The position numbers and the translations under genes were made by a program. From contig NZ_JADIKE010000037.1 of the NCBI RefSeq assembly GCF_016904955.1, positions 62,001-126,000 on the forward strand: a DNA stretch of 64,000 nt, given 5' to 3'. Every line of letters starts with the position of its first letter. Positions within the stretch are counted from its first letter, which is position 1. Under the pieces are notes generated by a model. It made no database searches. It was not told the origin of the DNA and saw only the letters and a list, made by a program, of their open reading frames with translations. The DNA comes from Dyella flava (GTDB lineage Bacteria > Pseudomonadota > Gammaproteobacteria > Xanthomonadales > Rhodanobacteraceae). Of this stretch, positions 1 to 8,661 are shown in pieces.

Positions 1-1050
1 CAGCCCATCCTCATTGGTCAGAATCATCGCCGCACGGTAGTTTTCGCTCACGTAGATGCGATAGGGCGTGGTGCGCTCAAAGTAGTCGTCGACCACCTTG
101 CGGCCGAAGCTGGATTCGATCAGCGTGCGCATGCGCTCAAGGTCCACGCCTTCCCAGCTTTCGAAGCGGAACACCTTCTCGCCGCGACGCACCAGGGTGC
201 CGGAGCCCTTATGGGTGAACAGCTCCTTCGCCAGTTCCGAGGGCCGGGTGATCGATACCGACGACGTCAAAGGCAGGCTTTGCAGCAAATCGGCAATCTG
301 TTCGATCTTCACGCGCATGCCGCCGTTGATCCACGGCTGCGCCATCAAATGATCGAACTCAGTGCTGAGATTGATCGAATCGATCACCTGCCCCTTGTCG
401 TCGAGCAGGCCGCCGGTCCCGGTAAGAAAGATGATCTTGTAGGGTTCCAGCACGCGTACCAATTCGTTGGCGGCGAAATCGGCATTGATATTGAGGAACT
501 GGCCTTCGTCAGTCTCGCCCAGGCTCGCAATCACCGGAATGGACCCGGCGCGCAGGCTGGCTTCGATCGGCGCTAGATTGATGCTGTCGACCTTGCCGAC
601 CATGCCGTACACATCCTTGTCCAGGAAGCTGGACATGAACACGCCGGAGGGCACCGAAGTAGCGCGCGTGTTCATCGCCTGCAAGGCTTCGACCAGACGC
701 AGGTTCTGCTGCTGGAACACGCGACGCACGATCCCCAGCGCCTTGGGCGATGTGACGCGCAAACCATTGACGGTCTGCTTGGTGATGCCCGCTGCCTGCA
801 ACTCTTCATCGAGCTGCGGGCCGGCGCCGTGCAGCACGATCGGCGTCAAACCGACCTGCTGCAGGAAGGTGAGCGAGGAGGTCAGATCGGCCAGCTCGTC
901 GCGCAGCACTGCCCCGCCCACCTTGACCACGGCGAAGCGCTTGGCATCAAGCTGCGAGAAGCGCTTGAGGTATTGCTGGATTTCCTTGGCGCTGCCCATG
1001 GCGGAGAGCAGGCGCACAATGGTCTGGCGAGTGTTCTTATGCGCTTCCAC
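1..1050 (-). CDS. argB: Acetylglutamate kinase, probably the kinase part of a fused kinase/N-acetylglutamate synthase (partial, 3' end outside window)
   Basis: It phosphorylates N-acetylglutamate in arginine synthesis. The xanthomonad enzyme also carries a C-terminal GNAT acetyltransferase domain that makes acetylglutamate. The first 350 codons are present. An N-terminal [14 protein letters not shown] stretch is the glycine-rich start of the amino-acid kinase fold. The reading frame is still open at the left edge with the conserved [24 protein letters not shown] region, which belongs to the start of the fused GNAT domain. I chose the GTG at 1050-1048, which overlaps the end of the upstream argE-like gene by 14 bases in another frame, suggesting translational coupling. 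It is the last gene visible in the arginine operon. The call is firm for the kinase. The fusion is inferred from family knowledge because the C-terminus is outside the window. Confidence 0.9.
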   Translation of the reverse strand, partial: MEAHKNTRQTIVRLLSAMGSAKEIQQYLKRFSQLDAKRFAVVKVGGAVLRDELADLTSSLTFLQQVGLTPIVLHGAGPQLDEELQAAGITKQTVNGLRVTSPKALGIVRRVFQQQNLRLVEALQAMNTRATSVPSGVFMSSFLDKDVYGMVGKVDSINLAPIEASLRAGSIPVIASLGETDEGQFLNINADFAANELVRVLEPYKIIFLTGTGGLLDDKGQVIDSINLSTEFDHLMAQPWINGGMRVKIEQIADLLQSLPLTSSVSITRPSELAKELFTHKGSGTLVRRGEKVFRFESWEGVDLERMRTLIESSFGRKVVDDYFERTTPYRIYVSENYRAAMILTNEDGL

Positions 1051-2155
1051 GGTTCACGATCTCGTAGATGGTTTCGGCGTATTTCTGCAATTGATCAAGC
1101 GCAACCCATTCGTCGGCGGTGTGCGCCTGGGCGATGTCGCCGGGACCGTAGACGAAGGAGATATAACCGCCCGCCGAGAACAGCGCGGCCTCGGTCCAGA
1201 AGTTCACGGCGTTGCCGACCGGGATGCCCAGTTCATCGGCGATATCACGCGCGGCAAGACGCCGGCTTTCGGCAGTAGCCGTGTCGCCGGCTGGCAGGGA
1301 ATCACCGCGAAACAGTTCGGTGTAGCTGACCGGCTGCGGCTCGACCAGGGTACGGAAGGTTTCCAGCAGATGATCGGGATTCATGCTCGGCAACGGACGA
1401 AAGCCAAAACGCACATCGGCCGTCGGCGCGATCATGTTGGCCTTGATGCCGCCTTCGACACGGCCGATGTTGAAGCGCAAGCCGGTGAGGCCACCAAAAC
1501 GTTCGTGCGCCTGACGGTCGACATAATCCAACGCCGCTGCACCCCAGCGTACGGTCTGATGCAAGGCGCTGTCGCTCGGGCGCTGCTCACCGGAAGCATG
1601 GCCGGCCTGCCCGGCAAAGCGCATCTGCACCGAGTGGATGCCACGGTGCGCCAGCACAGCTTCGCCACGCGTGGGCTCGGCAACAATCACCGCGTCATAG
1701 CGGTGACCTTCTTTTAGGAAAGCTGCAATACAGCGCGGATCATTCGCCTCTTCGTCGGTGGACAATAGCAAAGCCATGTCGCCCTTCGTGGCATTCGCCA
1801 CGGCAACCAGCGCAGCGGCGGCCCCCTTGATGTCGCAGGCGCCCAAGCCAATGGCACGATCCTCGGTCACCTCCAGCACATGCGGATCACGGGTCCAGTG
1901 CGGCGAATCCGGCACGGTGTCCAGATGCACGTTGAACAGGTATTTCGGCTTGCCACGTACGGCGCACAGCGTTACCGCACCTGCCCCATGATCATTCACC
2001 CGCACGTCGAAGTCCGACAGGTGTTCACGCAGATAATCGAAGATGCCACCGGTGCCGATCTCTCGCGGAGGATTGCGCGTATCGAATGACACCAGCGCAC
2101 GCAAATGCTCCAACGTCGCATCAAGCAGGACGCTACTACCGAGTTCCGCACTCAT
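1037..2155 (-). CDS. argE: N-acetylcitrulline deacetylase (ArgE/M20 peptidase family)
   Basis: This is a 372-residue M20-family amidohydrolase, about the length of the xanthomonad acetylcitrulline deacetylase (ArgE'). It would remove acetyl from N-acetylcitrulline so that citrulline can enter ArgG. Visible metal-site features are the [10 protein letters not shown] motif, the [10 protein letters not shown] motif and STDEEAND. The preferred start is ATG at 2155, whose first bases overlap the argG stop as ATGA. The longer open frame upstream lies inside argG. The neighbours (acetylornithine carbamoyltransferase and argG in the same operon) favour acetylcitrulline over acetylornithine as substrate. 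That choice is inferred from context, since both activities occur in this family. Confidence 0.88.
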   Translation of the reverse strand: MSAELGSSVLLDATLEHLRALVSFDTRNPPREIGTGGIFDYLREHLSDFDVRVNDHGAGAVTLCAVRGKPKYLFNVHLDTVPDSPHWTRDPHVLEVTEDRAIGLGACDIKGAAAALVAVANATKGDMALLLSTDEEANDPRCIAAFLKEGHRYDAVIVAEPTRGEAVLAHRGIHSVQMRFAGQAGHASGEQRPSDSALHQTVRWGAAALDYVDRQAHERFGGLTGLRFNIGRVEGGIKANMIAPTADVRFGFRPLPSMNPDHLLETFRTLVEPQPVSYTELFRGDSLPAGDTATAESRRLAARDIADELGIPVGNAVNFWTEAALFSAGGYISFVYGPGDIAQAHTADEWVALDQLQKYAETIYEIVNRGSA

Positions 2156-3342
2156 CGGTTGACCTCGGCCCACAGGGTGCTGCTCATGCCGAACAGCTTG
2201 ATGAAGCCCTCTGCTTCGGCGACACCCCAATCAGCCGCCTGCGCATACGTGGCGCCCTTGGCGTTGAGAATGTGCTTGGATTCGATCGCCACGGCACTGA
2301 TCAGACCGCCGTTGGTTTCCAGCGTGACATCGCCATTGACGGTGGTCTGGCTGGAAGCCAGGAAGGCTTCAAGGTCGCTCTTGAGTGGATCATGGAAGAA
2401 GCCTTCATAGACCAGTTCCACCCACTTGCGCGCCACATCTGGCTTGAAGCGATTCTGCTGCTTGGTAAGCACGGCTTCTTCCAGCGCGCGATGCGCCACG
2501 AGCAGTGCAGTAAGACCCGGCGCTTCGAAAATGATGCGGCCCTTCAGACCGATGGTGGTGTCGCCGGTGTAGATACCGCGACCGACACCGTACTGCGCCA
2601 GCAGGGTATTGAGCTTCGCCAGCATCTTGTGACCTGGCATCTTCTCGCCATCGAGTGCCACGGCTTCGCCATTGATGAAGCTGATCTTAAGGCGCAGCGA
2701 TTTGGACGGCCATTCGGCGCGCGGCTTGCACCAGCCCACGGCGCCTTCGCCCGGCGTCTGCCAGCGATCGATCTCCCCGCCCGACATGGTCACGCCCAGC
2801 AGGTTTTCGTTGATGGTGTAGGCCTTCTGCTTGGCGCGCACGCCAAAGCCCAGATTTTCCAGGTACTTCTGTTCGTACGCGCGAACCTCGGTGTGTTCCT
2901 TCTGGATCTCGCGGATCGGCGCCACAATCTCGTAATCGCCTTGCGCCTTTACCGCCAGGTCGAAGCGCACCTGGTCATTGCCCATGCCGGTGCAGCCGTG
3001 AGCGATAGCCTTGGTGCCCAGTTCAGCGCAACGCTGCAACGCCGCATCCACGATCAGGTAACGGTCGGATACCAGTAGCGGATACTGGCCCTGATAGCCC
3101 TCACCAGCCCATACGAACGGCTTGACGAAGCCGTTCCAGATCGCCGGACCGCCATCGACGGTGACGTGGCTGGCAGCCTTCAACTCCTTGGCGCGCGCTT
3201 CGATATAGGCACGTTCTTCGTCATCCACGCCGCCGGTATCGGCAAACACGGTATGCACGGCCCAGCCGCGCTCTTGCAGATAGGGAATGCAAAAGCTGGT
3301 GTCGAGGCCACCGGAAAAGGCGAGAACGATGTCTTTGCTCAT
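2152..3342 (-). CDS. argG: Argininosuccinate synthase
   Basis: It joins citrulline and aspartate with ATP to give argininosuccinate. The 396-residue product starts with the PP-loop motif [11 protein letters not shown] and contains [14 protein letters not shown] and the [17 protein letters not shown] stretch typical of ArgG. Its length agrees with xanthomonad ArgG. It sits between the OsmC-like gene and argE', with a 4-base overlap (ATGA) to the latter. No unusual features are seen. Confidence 0.97.
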   Translation of the reverse strand: MSKDIVLAFSGGLDTSFCIPYLQERGWAVHTVFADTGGVDDEERAYIEARAKELKAASHVTVDGGPAIWNGFVKPFVWAGEGYQGQYPLLVSDRYLIVDAALQRCAELGTKAIAHGCTGMGNDQVRFDLAVKAQGDYEIVAPIREIQKEHTEVRAYEQKYLENLGFGVRAKQKAYTINENLLGVTMSGGEIDRWQTPGEGAVGWCKPRAEWPSKSLRLKISFINGEAVALDGEKMPGHKMLAKLNTLLAQYGVGRGIYTGDTTIGLKGRIIFEAPGLTALLVAHRALEEAVLTKQQNRFKPDVARKWVELVYEGFFHDPLKSDLEAFLASSQTTVNGDVTLETNGGLISAVAIESKHILNAKGATYAQAADWGVAEAEGFIKLFGMSSTLWAEVNR

Positions 3343-3366
3343 GATGCGAGATCCAAAAGAAGGTTT

Positions 3367-3843
3367 TTACGGAGATTCGATGACAATGCGTGGCTCGCAG
3401 CGCACCGGGAAGTTGACGGAATTGGCGATATAACAGGCATGGTGAGCACCCTCGTGCACGCCGGCCGCGCGGACGGGGTCGCTATCGGCCGTAATCGTGA
3501 CCAGCGGGCGCAGCACCACTTCGGTAAAACGTCCTTGATCACCCTGATCGACCAGGGTGCCGACGGCGCTATCCACATACGCGGTTACCACTACGCCGGC
3601 GACAGCCGCCAGATGCAGGTACCAGAGCATGTGGCAGCTCGACAGCGCAGCGACCAGCATGTCTTCCGGATTATGTTTTGCGCCGTCACCACGGTAGGCC
3701 GCATCCGACGAACCGGCGATAACCGGCTTTCCGGCAACGTGCACTTCGTGCTCGCGACCATATCCCTGATAGGTCCGTGTGCCGCCACCGTGATTGCCCG
3801 TCCACACCACTTCGACCGGATACTGGTGCTGCTTATCCCCCAT
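3367..3843 (-). CDS. OsmC family peroxiredoxin-like protein
   Basis: This 158-residue protein is of the OsmC/Ohr superfamily, thiol peroxidases that reduce organic hydroperoxides. The two conserved cysteines are visible in LSSCHMLWYLH (about residue 70) and in HHACYIANSVNFPV near the C-terminus. That second motif is typical of the OsmC-like subgroup and not of Ohr. The gene lies inside the arginine operon between the PaiB-like gene (11-base overlap) and argG, so it is likely co-transcribed with arginine genes. A direct role in arginine synthesis is not expected. The substrate is unknown. Confidence 0.85.
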   Translation of the reverse strand: MGDKQHQYPVEVVWTGNHGGGTRTYQGYGREHEVHVAGKPVIAGSSDAAYRGDGAKHNPEDMLVAALSSCHMLWYLHLAAVAGVVVTAYVDSAVGTLVDQGDQGRFTEVVLRPLVTITADSDPVRAAGVHEGAHHACYIANSVNFPVRCEPRIVIESP

Positions 3844-4465
3844 GACGACGTTCCTCGGCTTGTTGCATCAGCTCAGCAAGCTCGGCATCGCGCAGGCCCG
3901 CGCGTTCGCCAAGACCGTGGATGACGCCGGCGCGATTGGCATCTGGATGGTTCTGGCTCAGCTTGAACTTGCCTTCGATGCGTTCGATGGTGATTTCGAG
4001 GCCGGCGATGGCTTTCAGCATTTTCTCGATGTGATCTTCCGGCGCGTCGCTGACCCGCCAGGGCTTTGGCTGAGAGGCTTCGTGACGATTGGTGAGCCTT
4101 TCCAGCAACTCGCGCAACCAGGCTTTGTCATCGGTCACACGCAAGCGCCCGTGCACATGCACGACAGCGTAATTCCAGGTCGGCACTTCGCGCCCGGTTT
4201 CATGCTTGCTCGGATACCAATTGGGGCTGACATAGCCATCGGCCGCCTGGAAGATCACCAATACCTGGGCACCATCCGCCTTGGCCAATTCATTGCCGCA
4301 CGCCACATGACCATGCAGTAATGTGTCGCCGACCAGCTCGAACGGCAGATGATTGGCAACCATGCCTTCGGCACCGTGCATGACCACGGTTCCAAACGGA
4401 TAGTCACGAATCAACGCATGCAGCACCTCAGTGCGCGTTTCATGAAAGTACTTGGGCAGATACAT
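3833..4465 (-). CDS. FMN-binding PaiB-like protein
   Basis: The 210-residue protein resembles the PaiB / FMN-binding negative transcriptional regulator family, with a split-barrel flavin-reductase-like fold. Recognisable parts are the N-terminal MYLPKYFHE, the PFGTVVMHG and ANHLPFEL motifs, and TWNYAVVHVHGRLRV in the middle. Members are annotated as regulators of sporulation and protease genes in Bacillus, but proteobacterial members have no settled function. It follows argF' after 16 bases and overlaps the OsmC-like gene, so it is part of the arginine operon. I would not infer DNA binding from the name alone. Confidence 0.82.
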   Translation of the reverse strand: MYLPKYFHETRTEVLHALIRDYPFGTVVMHGAEGMVANHLPFELVGDTLLHGHVACGNELAKADGAQVLVIFQAADGYVSPNWYPSKHETGREVPTWNYAVVHVHGRLRVTDDKAWLRELLERLTNRHEASQPKPWRVSDAPEDHIEKMLKAIAGLEITIERIEGKFKLSQNHPDANRAGVIHGLGERAGLRDAELAELMQQAEERRHGG

Positions 4466-4481
4466 GACGGCCTCTGTCCAA

Positions 4482-5489
4482 TCAGCGCTGATCGATCAGC
4501 GAGGCCATCACCGCTTTCTGCACATGCAGGCGATTTTCGGCTTCATCGATGGCGATGCAGGCCGGCGAATCCATCACCGCATCGGTGGCCTTGATGTTCC
4601 TGCGTAGCGGCAGGCAATGGCTGAAGACACCGTTGTTGGTCAACGCCATCTTGGCTTCGTCGACGATGAAATGCTTGTGCGCGTCGCGAATCGGCTTCTC
4701 GTTTTCCCAACGACCGAAGAACGGCAGCGCGCCCCAGCTCTTGGCATAGACCACATCGGCGCCACGATAGGCTTCCTCGATGTTGTGGCTGACTTTGAGT
4801 GAGCCACCGTTTTCCTTCGCGTTCTGCTCGCCGAACGCCATGTAACGCTTATCCAGCACGTAGTCCGGCGTGGGGCACAGCAAGGTGACATCCATGCCCA
4901 TCTTGGTGGCGATCAGCAAGGCGGAGTTGGCCACAGCGGTGTTCAACGGTTTGGGATGGTAAGTCCAGGTGAGCACGTATTTGCGGCCGGTGAGATCACC
5001 GAAACGTTCCTTCAACGCCAGCGCGTGTGCCAATTCCTGGCAAGGATGGGTGATCGTTTCCATGTTGATCACCGGCACGGTGGCGTACTGCGCAAACGCC
5101 TTGATCACGGCATCTTCGCGATCCACCGACCAATCCTGGAATTTCGGGAAGGCGCGCACCGCGATCAGATCCACGTAGCGGCTCAGTACGCGTGCCACTT
5201 CGGCGATGTGCTCTTCCGCCTCACCGTCCATCACGACATTGGGCCGGAACTCGATCGGCCATGCGTCCTTGCCGGGCGACAGCACGATGGCATGACCGCC
5301 GAGATGGAAAGCGCCCAGTTCGAAACTGGTGCGCGTGCGCATCGACGGATTGAAGAACAGCAATGCTACCGACTTGCCGGCGAGCTGCTGGCCACGCGGC
5401 GAGCGCTTGAATGCAGCAGCCTGCTCAAGCAACGCGTCGATCTCGGCGCGGCTGTAATCCTGGGTGGTGAGGAAGTGGCGAAGCGACAT
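4482..5489 (-). CDS. argF': N-acetylornithine carbamoyltransferase
   Basis: This is a 335-residue transcarbamylase of the xanthomonad type, transferring carbamoyl to N-acetylornithine to give N-acetylcitrulline. The carbamoyl-phosphate loop is seen as FNPSMRTRTSFELGAF. The HPCQELAHALAL and FSHCLPLRRNIKATDAVMD motifs are also present. Residue 92 is Glu (in MDGEAEEHIAEVA), the position known from the Xanthomonas enzyme to specify acetyl over succinyl substrates. I chose ATG 5489, which has CTGGAG six bases upstream. The longer open frame upstream runs through the terminator hairpin. It is first in the operon and lies directly behind the leader attenuator at 5513-5678. Confidence 0.96.
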   Translation of the reverse strand: MSLRHFLTTQDYSRAEIDALLEQAAAFKRSPRGQQLAGKSVALLFFNPSMRTRTSFELGAFHLGGHAIVLSPGKDAWPIEFRPNVVMDGEAEEHIAEVARVLSRYVDLIAVRAFPKFQDWSVDREDAVIKAFAQYATVPVINMETITHPCQELAHALALKERFGDLTGRKYVLTWTYHPKPLNTAVANSALLIATKMGMDVTLLCPTPDYVLDKRYMAFGEQNAKENGGSLKVSHNIEEAYRGADVVYAKSWGALPFFGRWENEKPIRDAHKHFIVDEAKMALTNNGVFSHCLPLRRNIKATDAVMDSPACIAIDEAENRLHVQKAVMASLIDQR

Positions 5490-5512
5490 CGTTGACTCCA
5501 GTCCGAAAAAGC

Positions 5513-5540
5513 AAAAAACCCGGCGCAATGGCCGGGTTTT
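5513..5540 (-). terminator. Intrinsic terminator in the arginine leader (attenuator)
   Basis: On the minus strand there is a perfect 8-bp stem, AACCCGGC (5538-5531) with GCCGGGTT (5524-5517). The loop is six bases and six T follow. It stands 24 bases upstream of the argF' start, so it can only act as a premature terminator for the arginine operon or as an end for the short leader frame. Its 5' arm can also pair with bases at the leader stop codon, which is why I read it as an attenuator. Confidence 0.8.
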
Positions 5541-5583
5541 GTCGTCGTATTACACATGCAACGTGGCGACAGCCTACCCGGCC
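5530..5583 (-). promoter_or_regulatory. Candidate antiterminator of the arginine attenuator
   Basis: GGCCGGGT at 5583-5576 overlaps the end and stop codon of the leader frame. It is exactly complementary over 8 bases to ACCCGGCC at 5537-5530, which is the 5' arm of the terminator. The two structures are mutually exclusive. A ribosome halted on the Arg codons about 20 bases upstream would leave this arm free. A ribosome at the stop codon would cover it and let the terminator fold. The pairing is seen directly; the mechanism is inferred. Confidence 0.6.
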
Positions 5584-5678
5584 GAATGTCGGTCCAGCGG
5601 TCGACGCGCACGCGATGTCATGCCAGCGGCCATGCGGGCGCTGGTAAGCACAGTAGCGGTATAGACGGCTGAGGACAT
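5574..5678 (-). CDS. Candidate arginine leader peptide (34 codons)
   Basis: This short frame begins at ATG 5678 with GGAAG four bases upstream and ends at TAG 5574, 33 bases before the terminator hairpin. It has five Arg codons, four of them within eight codons near the end (TSRARRPLDRHSAG, using CGT, CGT, CGA and CGA). Internal ATGs at 5633 and 5621 could also be starts but lack a ribosome site. Position, Arg codon cluster and overlap of the stop with the antiterminator arm suggest that translation senses charged tRNA-Arg. The peptide itself is probably not functional. Confidence 0.55.
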   Translation of the reverse strand: MSSAVYTATVLTSARMAAGMTSRARRPLDRHSAG

Positions 5679-5703
5679 GAGGCTTCCGGGTGGTTGAACT
5701 TTA

Positions 5704-5732
5704 ATCATGACCGGATTTCCGCTGCCATGCAA
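5704..5732 (-). promoter_or_regulatory. Possible sigma-70 promoter for the arginine leader and operon
   Basis: On the minus strand, TTGCAT (5732-5727) and CATGAT (5709-5704) are separated by 17 bases. Agreement with consensus is modest (3/6 and 4/6). A start near 5697 would place the leader ATG about 20 bases into the transcript. No arginine-repressor palindrome was recognised by eye. Confidence 0.35.
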
Positions 5733-5800
5733 CAGGAAAAATCTCAATAAGCGCCCCGCGCAGTGAGACCCCATCATGGGTTCGGCCTTGGGGCGCGAGA

Positions 5801-5838
5801 AAAACAAAAGGCGACCGGGCCAAGGCCACGGTCGCCTT
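5801..5838 (-). terminator. Intrinsic terminator after the glycine-zipper gene
   Basis: On the minus strand, AAGGCGACCG (5838-5829) pairs perfectly with CGGTCGCCTT (5817-5808) around an 11-base loop, followed by a T-rich run. It lies about 20 bases after the stop of the glycine-zipper protein gene and separates it from the arginine leader. Confidence 0.85.
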
Positions 5839-5857
5839 CAGAAAAACCGCCGCCCGA

Positions 5858-6463
5858 TCAGTCGGCCGGTGACACGTTCACGCGTACGCGCAGGCGCTCG
5901 CCCGGGTCGTAGCTGAGGCGCGACATATAGACGTCACCGTGATAGCGATACTCGACGTCATAGCCAATGATCTGACGCTGCTGAGTAACCTGACTGCCTG
6001 GCTGGCACACGGTCTGGTCGGTGGTGTAGGTCTGGCCGCCGCTGGCGACCGAGTTGCCGACCGCGCCACCCACCACGGCACCGCCGACCGTGGCGGCAGT
6101 ATTGCCACGGCCATGGCCGATGGTGCTGCCAAGCACGCCGCCAACCACGGCACCCAGCACCGTACCGATACCCTTGTTGCTAGGCGTCTGCTGGGTGACC
6201 TGCTGGTCGTAGCACTGCTGCGTCGGGGTGGAAGTCTGAACTACGCCGTAAACCGGATCGACGCGCAGCACGTCAGCCCAGGCATAGTGCGCGTTGTCGG
6301 CGCCCGCACCCGGTGCGTCGGGCGCGGGGGCGCCGGGCGGCGGCGGAGGTGCAGCCCCGGGCGGGGGCGGCGGTGGATAGCTGCCGTAGCTGGACTGTGC
6401 AGCCACACCGGTGGACACACAAATCAGCGCAAGCAGCGACACCAACAGCATCTTTTTACTCAT
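5858..6463 (-). CDS. Exported protein with proline-rich segment and glycine-zipper 2TM domain
   Basis: The 201-residue product has a signal peptide (MSKKMLLVSLLALICVSTGV then AAQ). A Pro/Gly/Ala-rich linker follows at about residues 30-55. From about residue 115 there is a glycine-zipper segment (GTVLGAVVGGVLGSTIGHG, then TVGGAVVGGAVGNSVA) of the Rick_17kDa/SlyB-like type. The C-terminal part (QQRQIIGYDVEYRYHGDVY) is conserved in xanthomonad relatives. ATG 6463 has GGAGG seven bases upstream. It probably sits in or at the outer membrane. The exact role is unknown; envelope-integrity or stress functions are usual guesses for this family. Confidence 0.8.
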   Translation of the reverse strand: MSKKMLLVSLLALICVSTGVAAQSSYGSYPPPPPPGAAPPPPPGAPAPDAPGAGADNAHYAWADVLRVDPVYGVVQTSTPTQQCYDQQVTQQTPSNKGIGTVLGAVVGGVLGSTIGHGRGNTAATVGGAVVGGAVGNSVASGGQTYTTDQTVCQPGSQVTQQRQIIGYDVEYRYHGDVYMSRLSYDPGERLRVRVNVSPAD

Positions 6464-6690
6464 GGACAGCCTCCGCAAAGGGGGTGAAAGCGCGTTTTGC
6501 GCATGGCGAAATTGCAGCAAATGCACGCTGAATCCAGGCTTAGAAGTACCGCAACTTAGTGCACTGTTTTAGGTTGAGAAATGTAACTTTCAGCACGGTC
6601 CCAAACGAGCCTCCAACTGCCTTGCCGCAAGACCTTGATAAGATGGCCGACCCATTTGCCAGCACCACCCGGAAGCTGCGGACCTCGCCC

Positions 6691-8067
6691 ATGCCGATTT
6701 CGCTCTATAACAGCCTAAACCGCCGCATCGAGCCCTTTGCTCCGCTCGATCCGAACCGGGTAACGGTGTACCTGTGCGGGCCGACGGTCTACAGCTATGT
6801 ACATATCGGCAACGCGCGCGGCCCGGTGGTGTTCGACGTGCTGGTCAAGCTGCTGCGCCGGCATTACCCGCGGGTGCTATACGCCCGCAACATCACCGAC
6901 GTGGATGACAAGATCAACAACGCCGCGATCGAACAGGGCGTGCCGATCGGCAGCATTACCGGCCGCTTTACCGAGGCCTACCGCGAAGACATGGCCAAGC
7001 TCGGCATCGCGCCGCCGGATATCGAGCCGTTCGCCACGGCGCATATCGGTCAGATCATCCGCATGATTGAAACCCTGATCGCCAGGGAACACGCCTATGT
7101 CGCCGAAGGACACGTGCTGTTCGACGTGAGCTCCTACCCGGCCTACGGTGCGCTCTCCGGCCGTGATACCGATGAGCTGATCGCGGGCGCCCGCGTCGAG
7201 GTCGCGCCATACAAGAAGAACCCCACCGACTTCGTCCTCTGGAAACCCTCCACCCCGGAGCTGCCCGGCTGGGACAGTCCCTGGGGCCGTGGCCGTCCAG
7301 GCTGGCATATCGAATGCTCGGCCATGAGCGCCGCGCACCTGGGGGAAACGATCGACATCCATGCCGGCGGCGTGGATCTGCAATTCCCGCATCACGAAAA
7401 CGAGATCGCCCAGTCAACCTGTGCCCACGGCGGCAAGGTGTTTGCGCGCTGGTGGTTGCACAACGGCATGCTCACCTTCGACGGACGCAAGATGTCCAAG
7501 TCGTTGGGCAATGTGCTGCACGTGCATGAGCTGCTGAAGATGCATCCGCCGGAAGCTCTGCGCCTGCTGTTGCTGCGCGGACACTATCGTCAGCCGCTGG
7601 ATTGGTCCGATGCAGCCATCGCGCAGTCGATCAGCACGCTGGACGGCTGGTACCGGGTGTTGCGCGAGCTCAGCCACATCGAACTGGATGCAGCCCAGCC
7701 GCTGCCGGTACCCGAGCGGATCGAAGCCGCATTAAGCGACGACCTCAACACACCCCAGGCGCTGGCGGAACTGTCCATGCTTGCCGATACCGCCAGGCAA
7801 GCGCCCTCCCCCGCCAACAAGGCCGCCCTGCTTGGTGCCGGGGCCTTGCTGGGCCTGCTGCAGGACGATCCGGAAACCTGGTTCAAGCAGGCCGGTGGCC
7901 AAAGCGTGGACCCCGAGCAGGTGGAAGCCCTGCTGGAAGCGCGCCGCGCCGCGCGCGCCGCCAAGGATTTCGCCCGGGCGGATGCTATCCGCAACGAGCT
8001 CACGGCGATGGGCGTGGTGATTGAGGACGGTGCTCAAGGCACCCGTTGGAGCGTCGTAAAGCGCTGA
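6691..8067 (+). CDS. cysS: Cysteinyl-tRNA synthetase
   Basis: A class I synthetase of 458 residues that charges tRNA-Cys. It shows YLCGPTVY with the first zinc-binding Cys (residue 29), the HIGH-type motif as HIGN at about residue 39, [10 protein letters not shown] and the HHENEIAQS zinc ligands. The KMSKSLGN loop is also present. I chose ATG 6691 because the product then aligns with the family N-terminus. An in-frame ATG at 6643 would add 16 unconserved residues. A DALR-like helical end finishes the protein. It is followed after 38 bases by sufE on the same strand, a fitting pair since both deal with cysteine chemistry, though co-regulation is not shown. Confidence 0.97.
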   Translation: MPISLYNSLNRRIEPFAPLDPNRVTVYLCGPTVYSYVHIGNARGPVVFDVLVKLLRRHYPRVLYARNITDVDDKINNAAIEQGVPIGSITGRFTEAYREDMAKLGIAPPDIEPFATAHIGQIIRMIETLIAREHAYVAEGHVLFDVSSYPAYGALSGRDTDELIAGARVEVAPYKKNPTDFVLWKPSTPELPGWDSPWGRGRPGWHIECSAMSAAHLGETIDIHAGGVDLQFPHHENEIAQSTCAHGGKVFARWWLHNGMLTFDGRKMSKSLGNVLHVHELLKMHPPEALRLLLLRGHYRQPLDWSDAAIAQSISTLDGWYRVLRELSHIELDAAQPLPVPERIEAALSDDLNTPQALAELSMLADTARQAPSPANKAALLGAGALLGLLQDDPETWFKQAGGQSVDPEQVEALLEARRAARAAKDFARADAIRNELTAMGVVIEDGAQGTRWSVVKR

Positions 8068-8105
8068 TTCGGACCCGATGAGCCGAACCGCGCGATAATA
8101 GGCCC

Positions 8106-8546
8106 ATGAATACGATTGCCAACGCCAGCGCCGTCCAGGCCCAGCAAGACATCGCCGAGGAGTTTGCCTTCTTCGGCGACTGGACCGAGCGCTACCAATA
8201 CTTGATCGATCTCGGCAAGCAGCTGCCGCCCTTCCCGGACCAGTGGAAGACCGAGGAATACCGCGTACATGGCTGCCAATCCATGGTGTGGCTGGTGCCT
8301 AGCGGCGACGCCTCACAAATGCACTTCGACGCCACCAGCGACTCGGCCATCGTCTCCGGCCTGATCGCGCTGGTGCTGCGCGTGTATTCCGACCGCCCCG
8401 CCGCCGAGATCGTCACGACGGAACCGGAATTTATCCAGCAGATCGGGCTGGCCAAGCACCTGTCGCCCACGCGCTCGAACGGGCTGGCGGCGATGCTGGC
8501 GAAGCTGAAGGCCTACGCTGCTGCGGAACTGGAAAGCAGCAAGTAG
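8106..8546 (+). CDS. sufE: SufE-family cysteine desulfuration protein
   Basis: The 146-residue product is a SufE-type sulfur acceptor that takes persulfide from a cysteine desulfurase (SufS or CsdA) and stimulates it for Fe-S cluster assembly. The sulfur-accepting Cys sits in YRVHGCQSMVWL (about residue 57), matching the conserved loop. The N-terminal FFGDWTERYQYLIDLG and C-terminal LSPTRSNGLAAML segments are typical. No suf operon is next to it, which is common for the stand-alone copy. Confidence 0.92.
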   Translation: MNTIANASAVQAQQDIAEEFAFFGDWTERYQYLIDLGKQLPPFPDQWKTEEYRVHGCQSMVWLVPSGDASQMHFDATSDSAIVSGLIALVLRVYSDRPAAEIVTTEPEFIQQIGLAKHLSPTRSNGLAAMLAKLKAYAAAELESSK

Positions 8547-8601
8547 AAAGCCTCCTCCCTCCGTCGGGTAAGCCGAACGCAGCTCCCCCGAAACAGGGGA
8601 C

Positions 8602-8634
8602 TAAAAAGCAAAGGCCCCGCACGCTGGCGGGGCC
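8602..8634 (-). terminator. Intrinsic terminator for dksA
   Basis: On the minus strand, GGCCCCGC (8634-8627) pairs with GCGGGGCC (8620-8613) around a six-base loop. A T-rich run (TTTGCTTTTTAG) follows. It lies between the convergent sufE and dksA genes and ends dksA. On the plus strand the hairpin lacks a T tract. Confidence 0.8.
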
Positions 8635-8661
8635 CTGCATGTCATCGTGTACCGAAGCGGC

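Noticed and set aside
467..1717. 416-codon plus-strand frame over argB and argE'
   Set aside because: It crosses two well-supported genes on the other strand and has no family features.
2086..3078. 330-codon plus-strand frame opposite argG
   Set aside because: Shadow of argG.
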